Origin: Panacagrimonas sp046594215
GTDB lineage: Bacteria; Pseudomonadota; Gammaproteobacteria; Nevskiales; Nevskiaceae
DNA length: 64,000 bases
Direction of reading: 5' to 3'
NCBI GenBank assembly: GCA_046594215.1
Contig: JBKJPX010000009.1
Coordinates: 1-64,000 of the forward strand
In this document: piece after piece, positions 25,609 to 36,138 of the stretch
Position numbering within the stretch: position 1 is the stretch's first letter
How the letters are laid out: every line of letters begins with the position of its first letter
Translations under genes and position numbers: made by a program
The notes under the pieces: model-generated
Databases searched by the model: none
The model's input: only the letters and a program-made list of their open reading frames with translations
What the model was told of the DNA's origin: nothing

Positions 25609-25976
25609 CGGCCGATCAGCTGTCCGAGCTGGTGCGCGAAGGCCTCGCGGAAGCTGGGGCGGACCCGCGCTGCATCGACGGGCGAAAGAAGTCCGGGTTC
25701 GGCCGAGGTCGGCGATTCGTCCGGCACCGCGCCGAGCGCATCGAGGAGCCGCACCTGCCCGGGCGCGACGCCGATCAGGAACTGCCGGCCCGCGGCCTCG
25801 ATGAGCACAACGCGCTCCTTCATGCCGACGGTGAGCGTTGCCCTCACGCGCAGCTCGCCGTTGCCGCCCGCGCGCAGGCCCTGCAGCCGGCGCGTCATCC
25901 AGGCGAGGCCCAGGATGACTGCGACCACGGCCACGAGGCTCAGCACCATCTGCACCACCGAGCTCGCGCCTTCCAC
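25605..25976 (-). CDS. fliO: Flagellar biosynthesis protein FliO
   Basis: A 123-residue protein with one N-terminal membrane helix (VVQMVLSLVAVVAVILGLAW) and a small cytoplasmic SH3-like domain (LRVRATLTVGMKERVVLIEA, FLIGVAPGQVRLL). It helps assemble the FliP ring. GTG 25976 follows AGGAACAG. Its stop overlaps fliP as ATGA. Confidence 0.9.
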   Translation of the reverse strand: MEGASSVVQMVLSLVAVVAVILGLAWMTRRLQGLRAGGNGELRVRATLTVGMKERVVLIEAAGRQFLIGVAPGQVRLLDALGAVPDESPTSAEPGLLSPVDAARVRPSFREAFAHQLGQLIGR

Positions 25977-26011
25977 GTACTGTTCCTGTCCTGCGAAGAG
26001 GGTTCGATCGA

Positions 26012-26362
26012 TCAGCGCAGCTTCTTGATGCGCTCCGCCGGGCTGACCACGTCGGTGAGCCGAACGCCGAATCGATCATTGACCACCACCACTTCGCCGT
26101 GCGCGATCAGCGTGCCGTTGGCATAGACGTCGAGCGGCTCGCCGGCGGCGCGCTCGAGTTCCACCACCGATCCCTGGTTGAGCTGCAGCAGGTTGCGAAT
26201 GGGGATGCGCGCGCGCCCAACTTCCATCGACAGCGTGACCGCAACGTCGAGGATCACGTCGAGGTTGACGTCGTTGGCGCTGGGCGTGGACGCGGCGGCG
26301 GCACTGGCGAACTGCTCGAACTGCGCGGGTGCGACGTTGGGCTGGGCTGCTTGGGCGTTCAT
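26012..26362 (-). CDS. fliN: Flagellar motor switch protein FliN
   Basis: A 116-residue C-ring protein. The SpoA domain is seen at residues 35-112: VILDVAVTLSMEVGRARIPI, LLQLNQGSVVELERAAGEPL and VVVNDRFGVRLTDVV. The N-terminus is Ala/Gln-rich and likely flexible. It overlaps fliM by four bases. It joins FliM in the cytoplasmic ring that receives CheY-P. Confidence 0.95.
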   Translation of the reverse strand: MNAQAAQPNVAPAQFEQFASAAAASTPSANDVNLDVILDVAVTLSMEVGRARIPIRNLLQLNQGSVVELERAAGEPLDVYANGTLIAHGEVVVVNDRFGVRLTDVVSPAERIKKLR

Positions 26363-27372
26363 GCGGTGGCTCCGGAAAGAGTGCGGGTCTTGCTCATCTG
26401 GGGGCGACGGATGATTTCGTCGATGCGCACGGCGTTGTGGCCGTTGGCGACGCCGAACTGTCCGCGGTAGACCGGCACGCCCTCGACGCAGATTTCCAGC
26501 GCCTTGGGCAGGGTGACGGGGATGATGTCGCCGGCCTTGAGGCGCATCAGGTCGCGCAGCGAGATCGTGGCGTTGGCGAGCTCGGTCTCGAGCTCGACCT
26601 CCGCGTGCTGGATCTGCTCACGCAGGCTGATCGGCCAGCGCTCGTCCTTGTCCGTGCGGTCCGACTGCAGGCCGGCGTCGAGCAGGTCGCGGATCGGCTC
26701 GAGCATCGAGTACGGGAACGTGATGTGGAGATGACCGCCGCCGCCCTCGAGTTCGATCAGGAACTTCGAGACGCAGACGATCTCGCTGGGCGACACGATG
26801 TTCGCGAAGTGCGGGTTCACCTCCGAGTTCAGGAACTCGAACTCCAGCGGCATCACCGGGCCCCAGGCTTCGACGAGATCCTGGAACACCTGGCGAACCA
26901 TGAGCTGCACGACGCGCAGCTCGGTCGGCGTGAATTCGCGGCCCTCGATCTTGGTCTTGTTCTTGCCGTCGCCGCCGAAGAAATTCTCGACCACCGAGAA
27001 CACCAGGCGCGGCTCGAAGATGAAAAGCGCCGTGCCGCGCAGCGGCTTCACACGCACGAGGTTCAGGCTGGTGGGCACGAACAGCGAGTGGGTGTACTCG
27101 CCGAACTTGATCATCTCGATGCCGACAACGGTCAGCTCGGGCTGGCGGCGCAGCATGTTGAAAAGGCCGATGCGGAACAGGCGCGCGAAGCGCTCGTTGA
27201 CCATCTCGAGCGTCGGCATGCGACCGCGCACGATGCGGTCCTGCGTGGCGAAGTCGAAGTTGCGCGCCTCGCCGGGTGCGCAGGGCGGCGGCTCCACGTC
27301 TACCTTTCCGGAATCCACGCCGTGCAGCAGCGCGTCGATTTCGTCCTGCGAGAGAAGTTCGGTGGCGCTCAT
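26359..27372 (-). CDS. fliM: Flagellar motor switch protein FliM
   Basis: A 337-residue C-ring protein. The N-terminal CheY-P binding peptide is LSQDEIDALLHGV (residues 7-19). The middle CheC-like domain includes GEARNFDFATQDRIVRGRMP and FIFEPRLVFSVVENFFGGDG; the C-terminal SpoA domain starts near LANATISLRDLMRLKAGDII. The same docking pattern occurs in CheA and CheZ of this locus. ATG 27372 follows a 135-base gap from fliL. Confidence 0.96.
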   Translation of the reverse strand: MSATELLSQDEIDALLHGVDSGKVDVEPPPCAPGEARNFDFATQDRIVRGRMPTLEMVNERFARLFRIGLFNMLRRQPELTVVGIEMIKFGEYTHSLFVPTSLNLVRVKPLRGTALFIFEPRLVFSVVENFFGGDGKNKTKIEGREFTPTELRVVQLMVRQVFQDLVEAWGPVMPLEFEFLNSEVNPHFANIVSPSEIVCVSKFLIELEGGGGHLHITFPYSMLEPIRDLLDAGLQSDRTDKDERWPISLREQIQHAEVELETELANATISLRDLMRLKAGDIIPVTLPKALEICVEGVPVYRGQFGVANGHNAVRIDEIIRRPQMSKTRTLSGATA

Positions 27373-27507
27373 GACACGGTGCCGCCAACGAATTGAACGG
27401 AGGTGCGGGAATCAGCACCGGGCCCGGACACCGCGGCCGCTTGCAGCAAGGAAGATCTTTTCGGAAGGGCACTCATGGGAGTAGGCGGGCTTTGGCTTCG
27501 GGAAGGC

Positions 27508-28044
27508 TCACTGCATGACGAAACTGGTGAAGTACACGGCCTCGACGACGGGTTTCCCCGTCTCGGCCTCGAGCACCTTCTGCACCTCGGCGAGCGCGGC
27601 CTGCTGCAGCTTCTCCTTGCCGGCGCGCGTAGCGATGTCGGCGGGTTTCTGCTGGCCGAACAGCATCAGCAGGCTGTTGCGGATATGCGGAAAATGCGCC
27701 TTGGCCAAGTCCAGCGCGTGCGCGTCGCGCGCCATGAGCTGGACCTCGGCTTGCAGGTAGTGCGGCTCCTCCGGCGACTCGAGGTTGACCACGAAGGCCG
27801 GATCGAGTGCCAGGTAGCTGGCCGGCGAAGCTGGCGCGCCGTGCTCGTCGCCGCCGTGTTCCGACCCTTGCGCCGATTCGCCGTGTGCGTCGTCGCCGGC
27901 CTTGGACTTGCCGAGCACGAAGTAGGCGGCACCACCGGCGCCGGCGACCGAGAACAGCGCGACGCCGAGCAGCATGCCGATGCCGAAACGGCCACTCTTG
28001 GCGGCGGCGGAGGGAGAAGAAACGGTGTCTGCGGCGCTCGACAT
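27508..28044 (-). CDS. fliL: Flagellar basal body protein FliL
   Basis: A 178-residue single-pass protein that surrounds the stator and stabilises it under load. Membrane helix: FGIGMLLGVALFSVAGAGGA (residues 20-40). A Gly/Ser/Glu/His-rich linker (GESAQGSEHGGDEHG) leads to a periplasmic stomatin-like domain (YLALDPAFVVNLESPEEPHY, VYFTSFVMQ). ATG 28044 is chosen; the frame is open far upstream through the promoter region without protein character. It is the first gene of the flagellar block, behind a sigma-54 promoter. Confidence 0.93.
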   Translation of the reverse strand: MSSAADTVSSPSAAAKSGRFGIGMLLGVALFSVAGAGGAAYFVLGKSKAGDDAHGESAQGSEHGGDEHGAPASPASYLALDPAFVVNLESPEEPHYLQAEVQLMARDAHALDLAKAHFPHIRNSLLMLFGQQKPADIATRAGKEKLQQAALAEVQKVLEAETGKPVVEAVYFTSFVMQ

Positions 28045-28082
28045 GCTGCGGGTTCCGGGCGGGGCGGGTGTAGCAGCCCGGG

Positions 28083-28098
28083 TGCAACCCATGTGCCA
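28083..28098 (-). promoter_or_regulatory. Sigma-54 promoter of the fliL operon
   Basis: Minus strand TGGCACATGGGTTGCA. It matches ten of the eleven conserved bases of TGGCACG-N4-TTGC, with ten bases between GG and GC. Transcription would start near 28072, giving a leader of about 28 bases to the fliL ATG. A FleQ-type activator would be expected, encoded outside the window. Confidence 0.8.
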
Positions 28099-28323
28099 TG
28101 CAGCGAGCCCCGCATCGAAGCCTTGTTTCTCCGGACTTTGCGCGTCGCCGACGAGGCTTTGACGCGTGAATCTGCAAAGGCCGACGCCGGTTTCCCGTCG
28201 CCGTGCCCCTGTAGCTCGGTACCCACGTCGGGACCGTCCAAACGGCGTCATCGTTTGTCCCCGCGCGCTCGTGAGCGCCATTGCGCGTGGGCGGGTGAAA
28301 CTTGCGCCCCCTACGCGCGCCGC

Positions 28324-29091
28324 TTACGTGGCCAGCAGGCGTTCCACGATCGGCGCGAGCGCGGCGGGAGAACCGCTGGTGCGCCATTCGAGCCGGCCCA
28401 CGGCGCCGGACGCATTGAGCAGCTGTTCGCGCTCGAGCACGCGCCGCGCCTGCCGGGCGACGGCCTCGCCGGTGTCGAGAAGCTCCACGCTGGCGCCCGC
28501 CGCGACCTGAATCGCGTCGCGCAGGAAGGGATAGTGCGTGCAGCCCAGCACGATCACGTCGGCGCGTGCTCGCGCCAGCGGCTCGACGTAACGCGTCACG
28601 AGTTCGTGCACGAAGCCGCCGTCGAGATCCCCGGCCTCCACGCACTCGACCAACCCTGGACAGGGCTGGGTGATCACGCGGACGCCGCCGGCATGCCGCG
28701 CGACCAGGCGGTGGAATTTCTCGCCGCCCAGCGCGGCGCCCGTGGCGAGCACGCCGACCACTCCGGACTTCGTCAGCGCGCAGGCCGGCTTGACCGCCGG
28801 CTCCATGCCCACGAAAGGCACGGGGTAATTCGCACGCAGATGTTCGACGGCGGCGATCGTGGCGGTGTTGCAGGCTACGACGATCAGCTTGCAGCCGGCC
28901 GCGAGCAGTTCCTCGGTGATCGCGACGGCGCGGCCCTGGATGGCGGCGATCGACTGCCCGCCGTAGGGGCAGTACGCGCTGTCGGCGTAATAGAGAAAGT
29001 CCTCCGCCGGCATCAGCCGGCGCAGGTCACGCAGGACCGAGAGGCCGCCGATGCCCGAGTCGAAGACGCCGACCGGGGCAGCCGGTGCCAC
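28324..29091 (-). CDS. murI: Glutamate racemase MurI
   Basis: A 255-residue enzyme that converts L- to D-glutamate for peptidoglycan. The two catalytic cysteines are Cys74 in VVACNTAT and Cys184 in VLGCTHYPF. The N-terminal Asp-Ser pair is in GVFDSGIGGLSVL. GTG 29091 directly abuts the sppA stop, so the two are co-transcribed. This is the usual length. Confidence 0.95.
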   Translation of the reverse strand: MAPAAPVGVFDSGIGGLSVLRDLRRLMPAEDFLYYADSAYCPYGGQSIAAIQGRAVAITEELLAAGCKLIVVACNTATIAAVEHLRANYPVPFVGMEPAVKPACALTKSGVVGVLATGAALGGEKFHRLVARHAGGVRVITQPCPGLVECVEAGDLDGGFVHELVTRYVEPLARARADVIVLGCTHYPFLRDAIQVAAGASVELLDTGEAVARQARRVLEREQLLNASGAVGRLEWRTSGSPAALAPIVERLLAT

Positions 29092-30969
<1,878 letters not shown>

Positions 30970-31045
30970 GAGGAGGGCACGAAAAAAAACCGCTACCCGC
31001 GGAGTATGTCACGCCACCCGGGCCTGTCCCGCCGCCGCGATAGGC

Positions 31046-32281
31046 TCAGCCCTGCGCGGCGAGAATGCTCCACAGGCGGGCGAAATCCGCCGTGCCGTCG
31101 CTGCCTGTGACGTCCTTCATCACGTCACGGAGCTTTGCCTTGTTGCCGGACAGGTAGTACGCGTATCCCAGACGCAGCTTGGACTGCTCGGGAAGCTTCA
31201 GGCCACCCTTCCTGATGCCCTGCTCCATCATGGGAATACCTTTCACCACGTCGCCGTATGTGACATAGGCCAGGCCCGTCTTCAGCAGCGGGTCGCCGCT
31301 AGCGGCCGCCGCAGCGTCCTTGTCGGATGCGGCGATCGTGCTTTTGTCTTCCGCGACCTTCTGTTCGACCAGCTTTTTGAGACGCTGCTGGCGCTCGATG
31401 TCCGCCGCTGCGCCGGTGCCCAGCAACTTCTTTTCGTAGCCCTCTTCGAGGATGGACCTGGCCTCCCCGTGCAGCTTGACGAGGCTCGCGAGCTGCGCGG
31501 CCTGCATGTAGTCGCTGGCGCGCCTCAGGTTGCCCGTCGCCCGGAGCAGTCGGTACATGTCGAGCTCGAGGTTGCCCGAGAACCCAGGCTTGGCCGCCGC
31601 GCGACGGATGGCCTCGTTCCAGTAATCCTGCGACGGGTAGTAACGCACCATCTTCTCGAGCGTCTGCGCGTAACCCGCCGAGTCGTCGATCTTTCCCTGG
31701 CTGGCGACGAGCAGCTTGAGATCGTCCTCCGACGGCTTGCCCCCCGCCTTCTCGATGGCCGCGATCTGCGCGCCCGAAGCCTCCACCGCCTTCTTGAAGT
31801 TGCCGGCGAAGTAGTAGGCCTGTGGCAGGTAGGCCAGCACCTCGGGTCGGTGTCCGCCGGCGTTTCGGTAAGCCTCGGTCCATTCGACGGCCTTCGGATA
31901 GTTGCGCGCGCGCAGAAAGCCCCCGGCAACGGCCTCGGTGATGCGCAGCTGCTCGTCCGGCGACAGGCGCTTGCTGGCGATGACTTTCTCGAACGCCGCG
32001 GCAGAACCGGAGGCATCGCCGGTGCCGGCCAGCGCGGTGCCGCGCAGCTGCGCGACGATGAAACTCTCGTATGGCGTCAGGCCGCCGATCGCCTCGGCCT
32101 CGTCGAGTGGCTTAAGTGCCTCGCGATACTTCTTGGCCTGGAGCAGCTTCTGCGCCTGCTGCAGTGGCACGCCGATCTCGGCCCGCACGCTGTCCTTCTC
32201 CGCCGCAACCGGCGGCGACTCGAGCGCCGTGCCCATCAGGCCGCAGGCAACGACGAAGGCTTTGACGGAGCGCAACAGCAT
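31046..32281 (-). CDS. Secreted TPR-like protein of the TonB cluster
   Basis: A 411-residue protein with a signal peptide (MLLRSVKAFVVACGLMGTAL) and repeated helix pairs of tetratricopeptide type: AQKLLQAKKYREALKPLDEA, LRARNYPKAVEWTEAYRNAG, and later QSKLRLGYAYYLSGNKAKLR. It is likely periplasmic and a protein-interaction scaffold. It is the last gene after exbB-exbD-exbD, 25 bases from exbD2, so it may assist energised transport. ATG 32281 follows GGAG and begins at the signal. I do not recognise a specific family. Confidence 0.8.
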   Translation of the reverse strand: MLLRSVKAFVVACGLMGTALESPPVAAEKDSVRAEIGVPLQQAQKLLQAKKYREALKPLDEAEAIGGLTPYESFIVAQLRGTALAGTGDASGSAAAFEKVIASKRLSPDEQLRITEAVAGGFLRARNYPKAVEWTEAYRNAGGHRPEVLAYLPQAYYFAGNFKKAVEASGAQIAAIEKAGGKPSEDDLKLLVASQGKIDDSAGYAQTLEKMVRYYPSQDYWNEAIRRAAAKPGFSGNLELDMYRLLRATGNLRRASDYMQAAQLASLVKLHGEARSILEEGYEKKLLGTGAAADIERQQRLKKLVEQKVAEDKSTIAASDKDAAAAASGDPLLKTGLAYVTYGDVVKGIPMMEQGIRKGGLKLPEQSKLRLGYAYYLSGNKAKLRDVMKDVTGSDGTADFARLWSILAAQG

Positions 32282-32306
32282 GGCGGGGACTCCGGTGAGG
32301 TCGCGA

Positions 32307-32732
32307 TCAACCACCGCTGACCAGGCCAATATTGGTGATACCGAGCTTCTGTGCCGTCGCCATCACACCGGCGACATGCTTGTAAGCAACCAGGCGGTTG
32401 GGCCGGATGTGAAACTCGGGCTGCGGCGACATGAGCGCCGCCTGCGCGAAACGCGCGGACAGGTCCGCGCGGTCGGCGACGATCTCCTGGTCCCAGTAGA
32501 TCGTGCCATCGAAGTCGACCTCCACGTTCACCACGGGCGGCGGGTCCGGCGGCAGCAGGTTCTGCTGGTTCACGGGCAGGTCCAGCTTCACCGCGTGCGT
32601 CTGCACGGGGATCGTGATGATCAGCATCACCAGCAACACCAGCATCACGTCGATGAGCGGCGTGGTGTTCACATCCATCATCGGCTCGGGATCGCCGTCG
32701 CTGTTGCTGCTGCTTCCTACGTTCATGCTCAT
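32307..32732 (-). CDS. exbD2: Biopolymer transport protein ExbD (second copy)
   Basis: A 141-residue protein with one N-terminal membrane helix, NTTPLIDVMLVLLVMLIITI, carrying the essential Asp, and a periplasmic domain. It resembles the upstream ExbD and pairs with it. Two ExbD proteins behind one ExbB are typical of the Xanthomonas TonB operon, where the second is needed for some but not all substrates. It shows a Pro-rich patch (LLPPDPPPVVN) after the helix. Confidence 0.9.
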   Translation of the reverse strand: MSMNVGSSSNSDGDPEPMMDVNTTPLIDVMLVLLVMLIITIPVQTHAVKLDLPVNQQNLLPPDPPPVVNVEVDFDGTIYWDQEIVADRADLSARFAQAALMSPQPEFHIRPNRLVAYKHVAGVMATAQKLGITNIGLVSGG

Positions 32733-32756
32733 GGCGTTCTTCCGGGTCCTGTCAGG

Positions 32757-33182
32757 TCAGCCGCGCGGCGGCGGCTCGGTGATGAAGCCCACCTTCTGGA
32801 TCGCCGCCCGCTGGCAGGCTTCGACCACCTTGTTGACGTTCTCGTAGCGCGTTTCCTGGTCGCCGCGGATGTGGACCTCCGGCTGCGGAATCTTCACGGC
32901 CTCCGCGTACAGCAGCTTGAGCAATGCCTCCTGGTCGGCCACCGGCTGCGTGTTCCAGTAGATGTTGCCCTCGACATCGACCGCGATCGTGATGTTCTCG
33001 GGCTTGGTCTGCAGCGGCTGGTTGGATTCAGCCGGCAGCTTTACCGGGATGTTCTTGATCGCCACCGGGATGGTGATCAGGAAGATGATCAGCAGCACGA
33101 GCATCACGTCCACGAGCGGCGTGGTGTTGATCGAGGCGTTGAGTTCCTCTTCCCCGTCGCCGGAACCTATCTGCATGGACAT
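32757..33182 (-). CDS. exbD1: Biopolymer transport protein ExbD (first copy)
   Basis: A 141-residue single-pass inner-membrane protein. The helix NTTPLVDVMLVLLIIFLITI has the conserved Asp that conducts protons with ExbB. The periplasmic domain includes ITIAVDVEGNIYWNTQPVAD. It lies 28 bases from exbB and 24 from the next exbD. The pair probably form a mixed dimer in the ExbB ring. Confidence 0.92.
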   Translation of the reverse strand: MSMQIGSGDGEEELNASINTTPLVDVMLVLLIIFLITIPVAIKNIPVKLPAESNQPLQTKPENITIAVDVEGNIYWNTQPVADQEALLKLLYAEAVKIPQPEVHIRGDQETRYENVNKVVEACQRAAIQKVGFITEPPPRG

Positions 33183-33210
33183 TGGCTAGGTGCTCCGCCC
33201 GCGCGCAGCC

Positions 33211-34029
33211 TTACTTCTTGTCGCCGACACGCGCGCCGGACAGCAGCACGCTGTGCAAATCGGAGGCGAAGGAACGCACCTGGTCCATCGCGTTCTTGTT
33301 GCGGCGGACCAGCCAGTTGTAGCCCAGCACCGCCGGCACGGCGACCGCGAGGCCAAAGGCCGTCATGAGCAGCGCCTCGCCCACCGGGCCCGCCACCTTG
33401 TCGATGGACGCCTGCCCCGACATGCCGATCTTGATCAGCGCGTTGTAGATGCCCCAGACCGTTCCGAACAGACCCACGAAGGGCGCGGTGGAACCCACGG
33501 TCGCCAGCACGGCCAGGCCCCCCGTCAGCGTGCTCTGGATCGCGTCGACCGCGCGGCTCAGCGACATCGTGATCCAGGTCGAGCGGTCGATCTGCTCGAC
33601 CATCGTGCCCTCGTGGTGCGCGTCGGCGCTGACACCGCGCTGCGAGACGTACCAGAACGGCCCGCCCTTCTTGAGCTTTTCCATGCCTGCGGCCACCGTC
33701 GGCGAGGACCAGAAGCTCTTCCCCACATCCTTGGCTTCCGAGAACAGCTTCTGCTGCTCGACGAGCTTGACCACCAGGATGTACCACGTGGCCGCCGACA
33801 TGATCACGAGGATGACCAGCGTGGCGATGGCGATGGCGTCGCCCTGCTTCAACAGCGCCTCGAGACCGTAGGGATTGGCCACCAGAACCTTCTCGGCTTC
33901 CGCTGCCGGCGCCGAAGCATCCTGTGCGTATCCGCTGGTGACGAAGATCGCCATCAGGGCGAACGACAGGGTGGCCGCGATCGACCTGGCGAGCGGGGCC
34001 GGCATCGGGAATCGGGAATCGGACGGCAT
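33211..34029 (-). CDS. exbB: Biopolymer transport protein ExbB
   Basis: A 272-residue MotA/TolQ/ExbB-family proton channel protein. An N-terminal signal-like helix (SIAATLSFALMAIFVTSGYA) precedes the three core helices (AIAIATLVILVIMSAATWYI; LATVGSTAPFVGLFGTVWGI; ALLMTAFGLAVAVPAVLGYN). The GLFGTVWGI motif is diagnostic. ATG 34029 follows AGGAGAAG. The extended N-terminus with a signal is a feature of many xanthomonad and pseudomonad ExbB proteins. Confidence 0.95.
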   Translation of the reverse strand: MPSDSRFPMPAPLARSIAATLSFALMAIFVTSGYAQDASAPAAEAEKVLVANPYGLEALLKQGDAIAIATLVILVIMSAATWYILVVKLVEQQKLFSEAKDVGKSFWSSPTVAAGMEKLKKGGPFWYVSQRGVSADAHHEGTMVEQIDRSTWITMSLSRAVDAIQSTLTGGLAVLATVGSTAPFVGLFGTVWGIYNALIKIGMSGQASIDKVAGPVGEALLMTAFGLAVAVPAVLGYNWLVRRNKNAMDQVRSFASDLHSVLLSGARVGDKK

Positions 34030-34114
34030 ATGTGCTTCTCCTGGACGTCGTGCAACTTGCGGCGGAAGGAACGAGGAATCCGGCGATGCGAGAGGGCGGC
34101 TGCGTCGGCGCCAG

Positions 34115-34759
34115 CTATTCCGGGATCACCCACTTGTACTTGATCGGGAACCACGTGGGCTCGGGCTTGCCGTCGACCGTGCCGACGCTGAACTTGCACA
34201 AGCTGAAGGCCTTGATCGCAGCGGCATCGAGGCGCTTGGAACCGCTGCTGGCCTCGACGCGCGAGTCCGCGACCTTGCTGTCGGTACCGATCAGCAGGCT
34301 GATCGAGCTGGTGCCCTGCTCGCCCAGCCGCTCGGACGCCGACGGATATTCCGGCTCGCGGCAACCGCGCGGGCTGCCCTTCAGGTCCATCTTCGGCGCC
34401 ACGCGCACGGTCTCGCGCACGGGTCCCGAAATCGGGGGCGGTGGTGCCGCCGGCTTGACCTCGGTGACCTGCGTGATCGCGTGCGTCGGCTCGGGCGGCG
34501 GTGCGATGACGATGTCCGGCGGCGGGATGTAGGGCGGCGGGGGCGGCTCGAATTCCGGAATCGGTGGTGGCGGCTCTTCCATCTTCGGCTTGATCTGCTC
34601 GATGATCTTCGTCTCGATCGGCTCGGGCAGAAGTTCGATGGCCTTACGGGCGAGGCCGTTCATCAAGCCCCAGATCAGCAGCACGTGAAAACCCACGACG
34701 AACATCAGGCCAATGAGCCGGTTCTGGTTGTTCGGGCGGCCGTCTGCAGTGAAATTCAT
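34115..34759 (-). CDS. tonB: Energy transducer TonB
   Basis: A 214-residue protein that carries proton-motive energy from ExbBD to outer-membrane receptors. One N-terminal helix (RLIGLMFVVGFHVLLIWGLM) is followed by a Pro-rich periplasm-spanning part (EEPPPPIPEFEPPPPPYIPP). The C-terminal domain has YPSASERLGEQGTSSISLL, matching the YP motif of TonB. The CTD contains a Cys pair (RGCREPEY, SLCKFSV) that might form a disulfide. It heads the exbB-exbD-exbD-TPR unit. No Fur box was identified upstream. Confidence 0.93.
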   Translation of the reverse strand: MNFTADGRPNNQNRLIGLMFVVGFHVLLIWGLMNGLARKAIELLPEPIETKIIEQIKPKMEEPPPPIPEFEPPPPPYIPPPDIVIAPPPEPTHAITQVTEVKPAAPPPPISGPVRETVRVAPKMDLKGSPRGCREPEYPSASERLGEQGTSSISLLIGTDSKVADSRVEASSGSKRLDAAAIKAFSLCKFSVGTVDGKPEPTWFPIKYKWVIPE

Positions 34760-35330
34760 GCGAGAAATCGCGTGCGCGGAAGCGGGGCCGGAGGGGCGCT
34801 CCCTGAAGCGTGAAAGTCGATTGTCATTTGTGGGGCCAAGGTCCGCAATCGCGAAACACTTCGACCTTCTTGCACGAACCGTGCTCGCGGCGCCGACATG
34901 CGCTCGCGGCGGCCACCGCAGGCGCGCGTCTGTCGCGAGCGACGCGCATCGAGTCGTGTCGCGACGATGTCAAGACCGGGGTCCTGCTGACGACAGACAT
35001 CGGCAACCCTCCGCAAGACGACCTGCCCGATCGAGGCTTGCACGATCGCGGCGGGGGGTCTTGATGCCATGCGACACATTGCCGGCCAATCGCGACAACG
35101 CGCCAATCCGCGGCCTGGGGTGTTTCGTGGCTTGGCGCCTTCGCGATGGACCGCGGGCACTCACTGATTGAAGTGGCCCCGCAGGCGGGCGAGCATTCCG
35201 CTCGAACCCTGACTTCGCCGCGACGGGGCAGGCGCACGGGCGAACACCATTAGTTGTGTACCATACTAGTTTGCCACGGCGCTTTGGCCGGCACGGCGAA
35301 TGATCGATTCAGCAGCCCCTGGAGGCTTCC
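34760..35330. other. 571-base divergent intergenic region between tonB and scoA
   Basis: No convincing gene. It must hold the promoters for tonB (minus) and scoA (plus). The only AT-rich part, near 35250-35274 (TTAGTTGTGTACCATACTAG), could be the scoA promoter, with a weak TAGT/ACTA symmetry that might be an operator. The rest is GC-rich, with short shadow frames only. Confidence 0.45.
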
Positions 35331-36041
35331 GTGACATCCAAGATCTACCCCGATGCAGCGAGCGCGCTCAAGGGACTGACCCGCGACGGCATGACCGTGA
35401 TGGCCGGCGGTTTCGGCCTGTGCGGCATTCCCGAGAACCTGATCGTCGCCCTGCGCGATTCGGGCGCGAAGGACCTGACGGTCATCGGCAATAACGTGGG
35501 CTGCGACGAGCATGGCATGTGGCTGGTGCTGGCCAACAACCAGATCCGGAAGGTGCTTGCGTCATACGTGGGCGAGAACAAGATTCTCGAGTCGCGCTAC
35601 ATGAAGGGCGAGATCGAGGTGGAGTTCAATCCGCAGGGCACGCTCGCGGAGCGCATCCGCGCCGGCGGCGCCGGCATCCCCGCGTTCTATACGCGCACCG
35701 GCTACGGCACCAAGGTCGCAGAAGGAAAAGAAACCCGCCAGTTCAACGGCGAGTGGTACGTGATGGAGACAGGCCTCACCGCCGACGTGGCCTTCGTGAA
35801 AGCATGGAAAGGCGACGCCGCGGGGAACCTCATCTATCGCAAGACCGCGCGCAACTTCAACCCGATGATCGCCACCGCCGGCAAAGTCACGATCGCCGAG
35901 GTGGAGGAACTGGTTCCCGTCGGCGCGCTGCCACCGGATCAGATCCACACGCCGGGCATCTTCGTGAAGCGCATCCTCCAGGGCAAGGACTACGTGAAAC
36001 ACATCGAAAGGCGGACCACGCGTCCGCGGGGAACGAAATAA
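35331..36041 (+). CDS. scoA: 3-oxoacid (succinyl-CoA:acetoacetate) CoA-transferase subunit A
   Basis: A 236-residue alpha subunit that activates acetoacetate to acetoacetyl-CoA using succinyl-CoA. The family I CoA-transferase fold shows VMAGGFGLCGIPENLI near residue 23, VIGNNVGCDEHGM and GGAGIPAFYTRTGYGT. GTG 35331 follows GGAGG with good spacing. It lies 97 bases before the beta subunit. With the neighbouring leucine genes it would consume the acetoacetate made by HMG-CoA cleavage. Confidence 0.94.
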   Translation: MTSKIYPDAASALKGLTRDGMTVMAGGFGLCGIPENLIVALRDSGAKDLTVIGNNVGCDEHGMWLVLANNQIRKVLASYVGENKILESRYMKGEIEVEFNPQGTLAERIRAGGAGIPAFYTRTGYGTKVAEGKETRQFNGEWYVMETGLTADVAFVKAWKGDAAGNLIYRKTARNFNPMIATAGKVTIAEVEELVPVGALPPDQIHTPGIFVKRILQGKDYVKHIERRTTRPRGTK

Positions 36042-36082
36042 TGCCTACCCTCACCCCACCGTCGGCTCCGCCGTCGGTCCTC

Positions 36083-36107
36083 CCCTCTCCCGCTTCACGG
36101 GCGAGGG
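36083..36107. repeat. Intergenic palindrome, CCCTCTCCC family, copy 3
   Basis: CCCTCTCCCG (36083-36092) pairs with CGGGCGAGGG (36098-36107), with one mismatch and loop CTTCA. CCCTCACCCCACC lies upstream, as at copy 2. It is between scoA and scoB, inside an operon. Confidence 0.7.
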
Positions 36108-36138
36108 ACATCGGACTCGCTTCGCGAGGAGCACGCTA

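Noticed and set aside
34756..35330. Several short frames in the tonB-scoA gap
   Set aside because: All are basic shadow-like peptides without ribosome sites; none extends a known domain.
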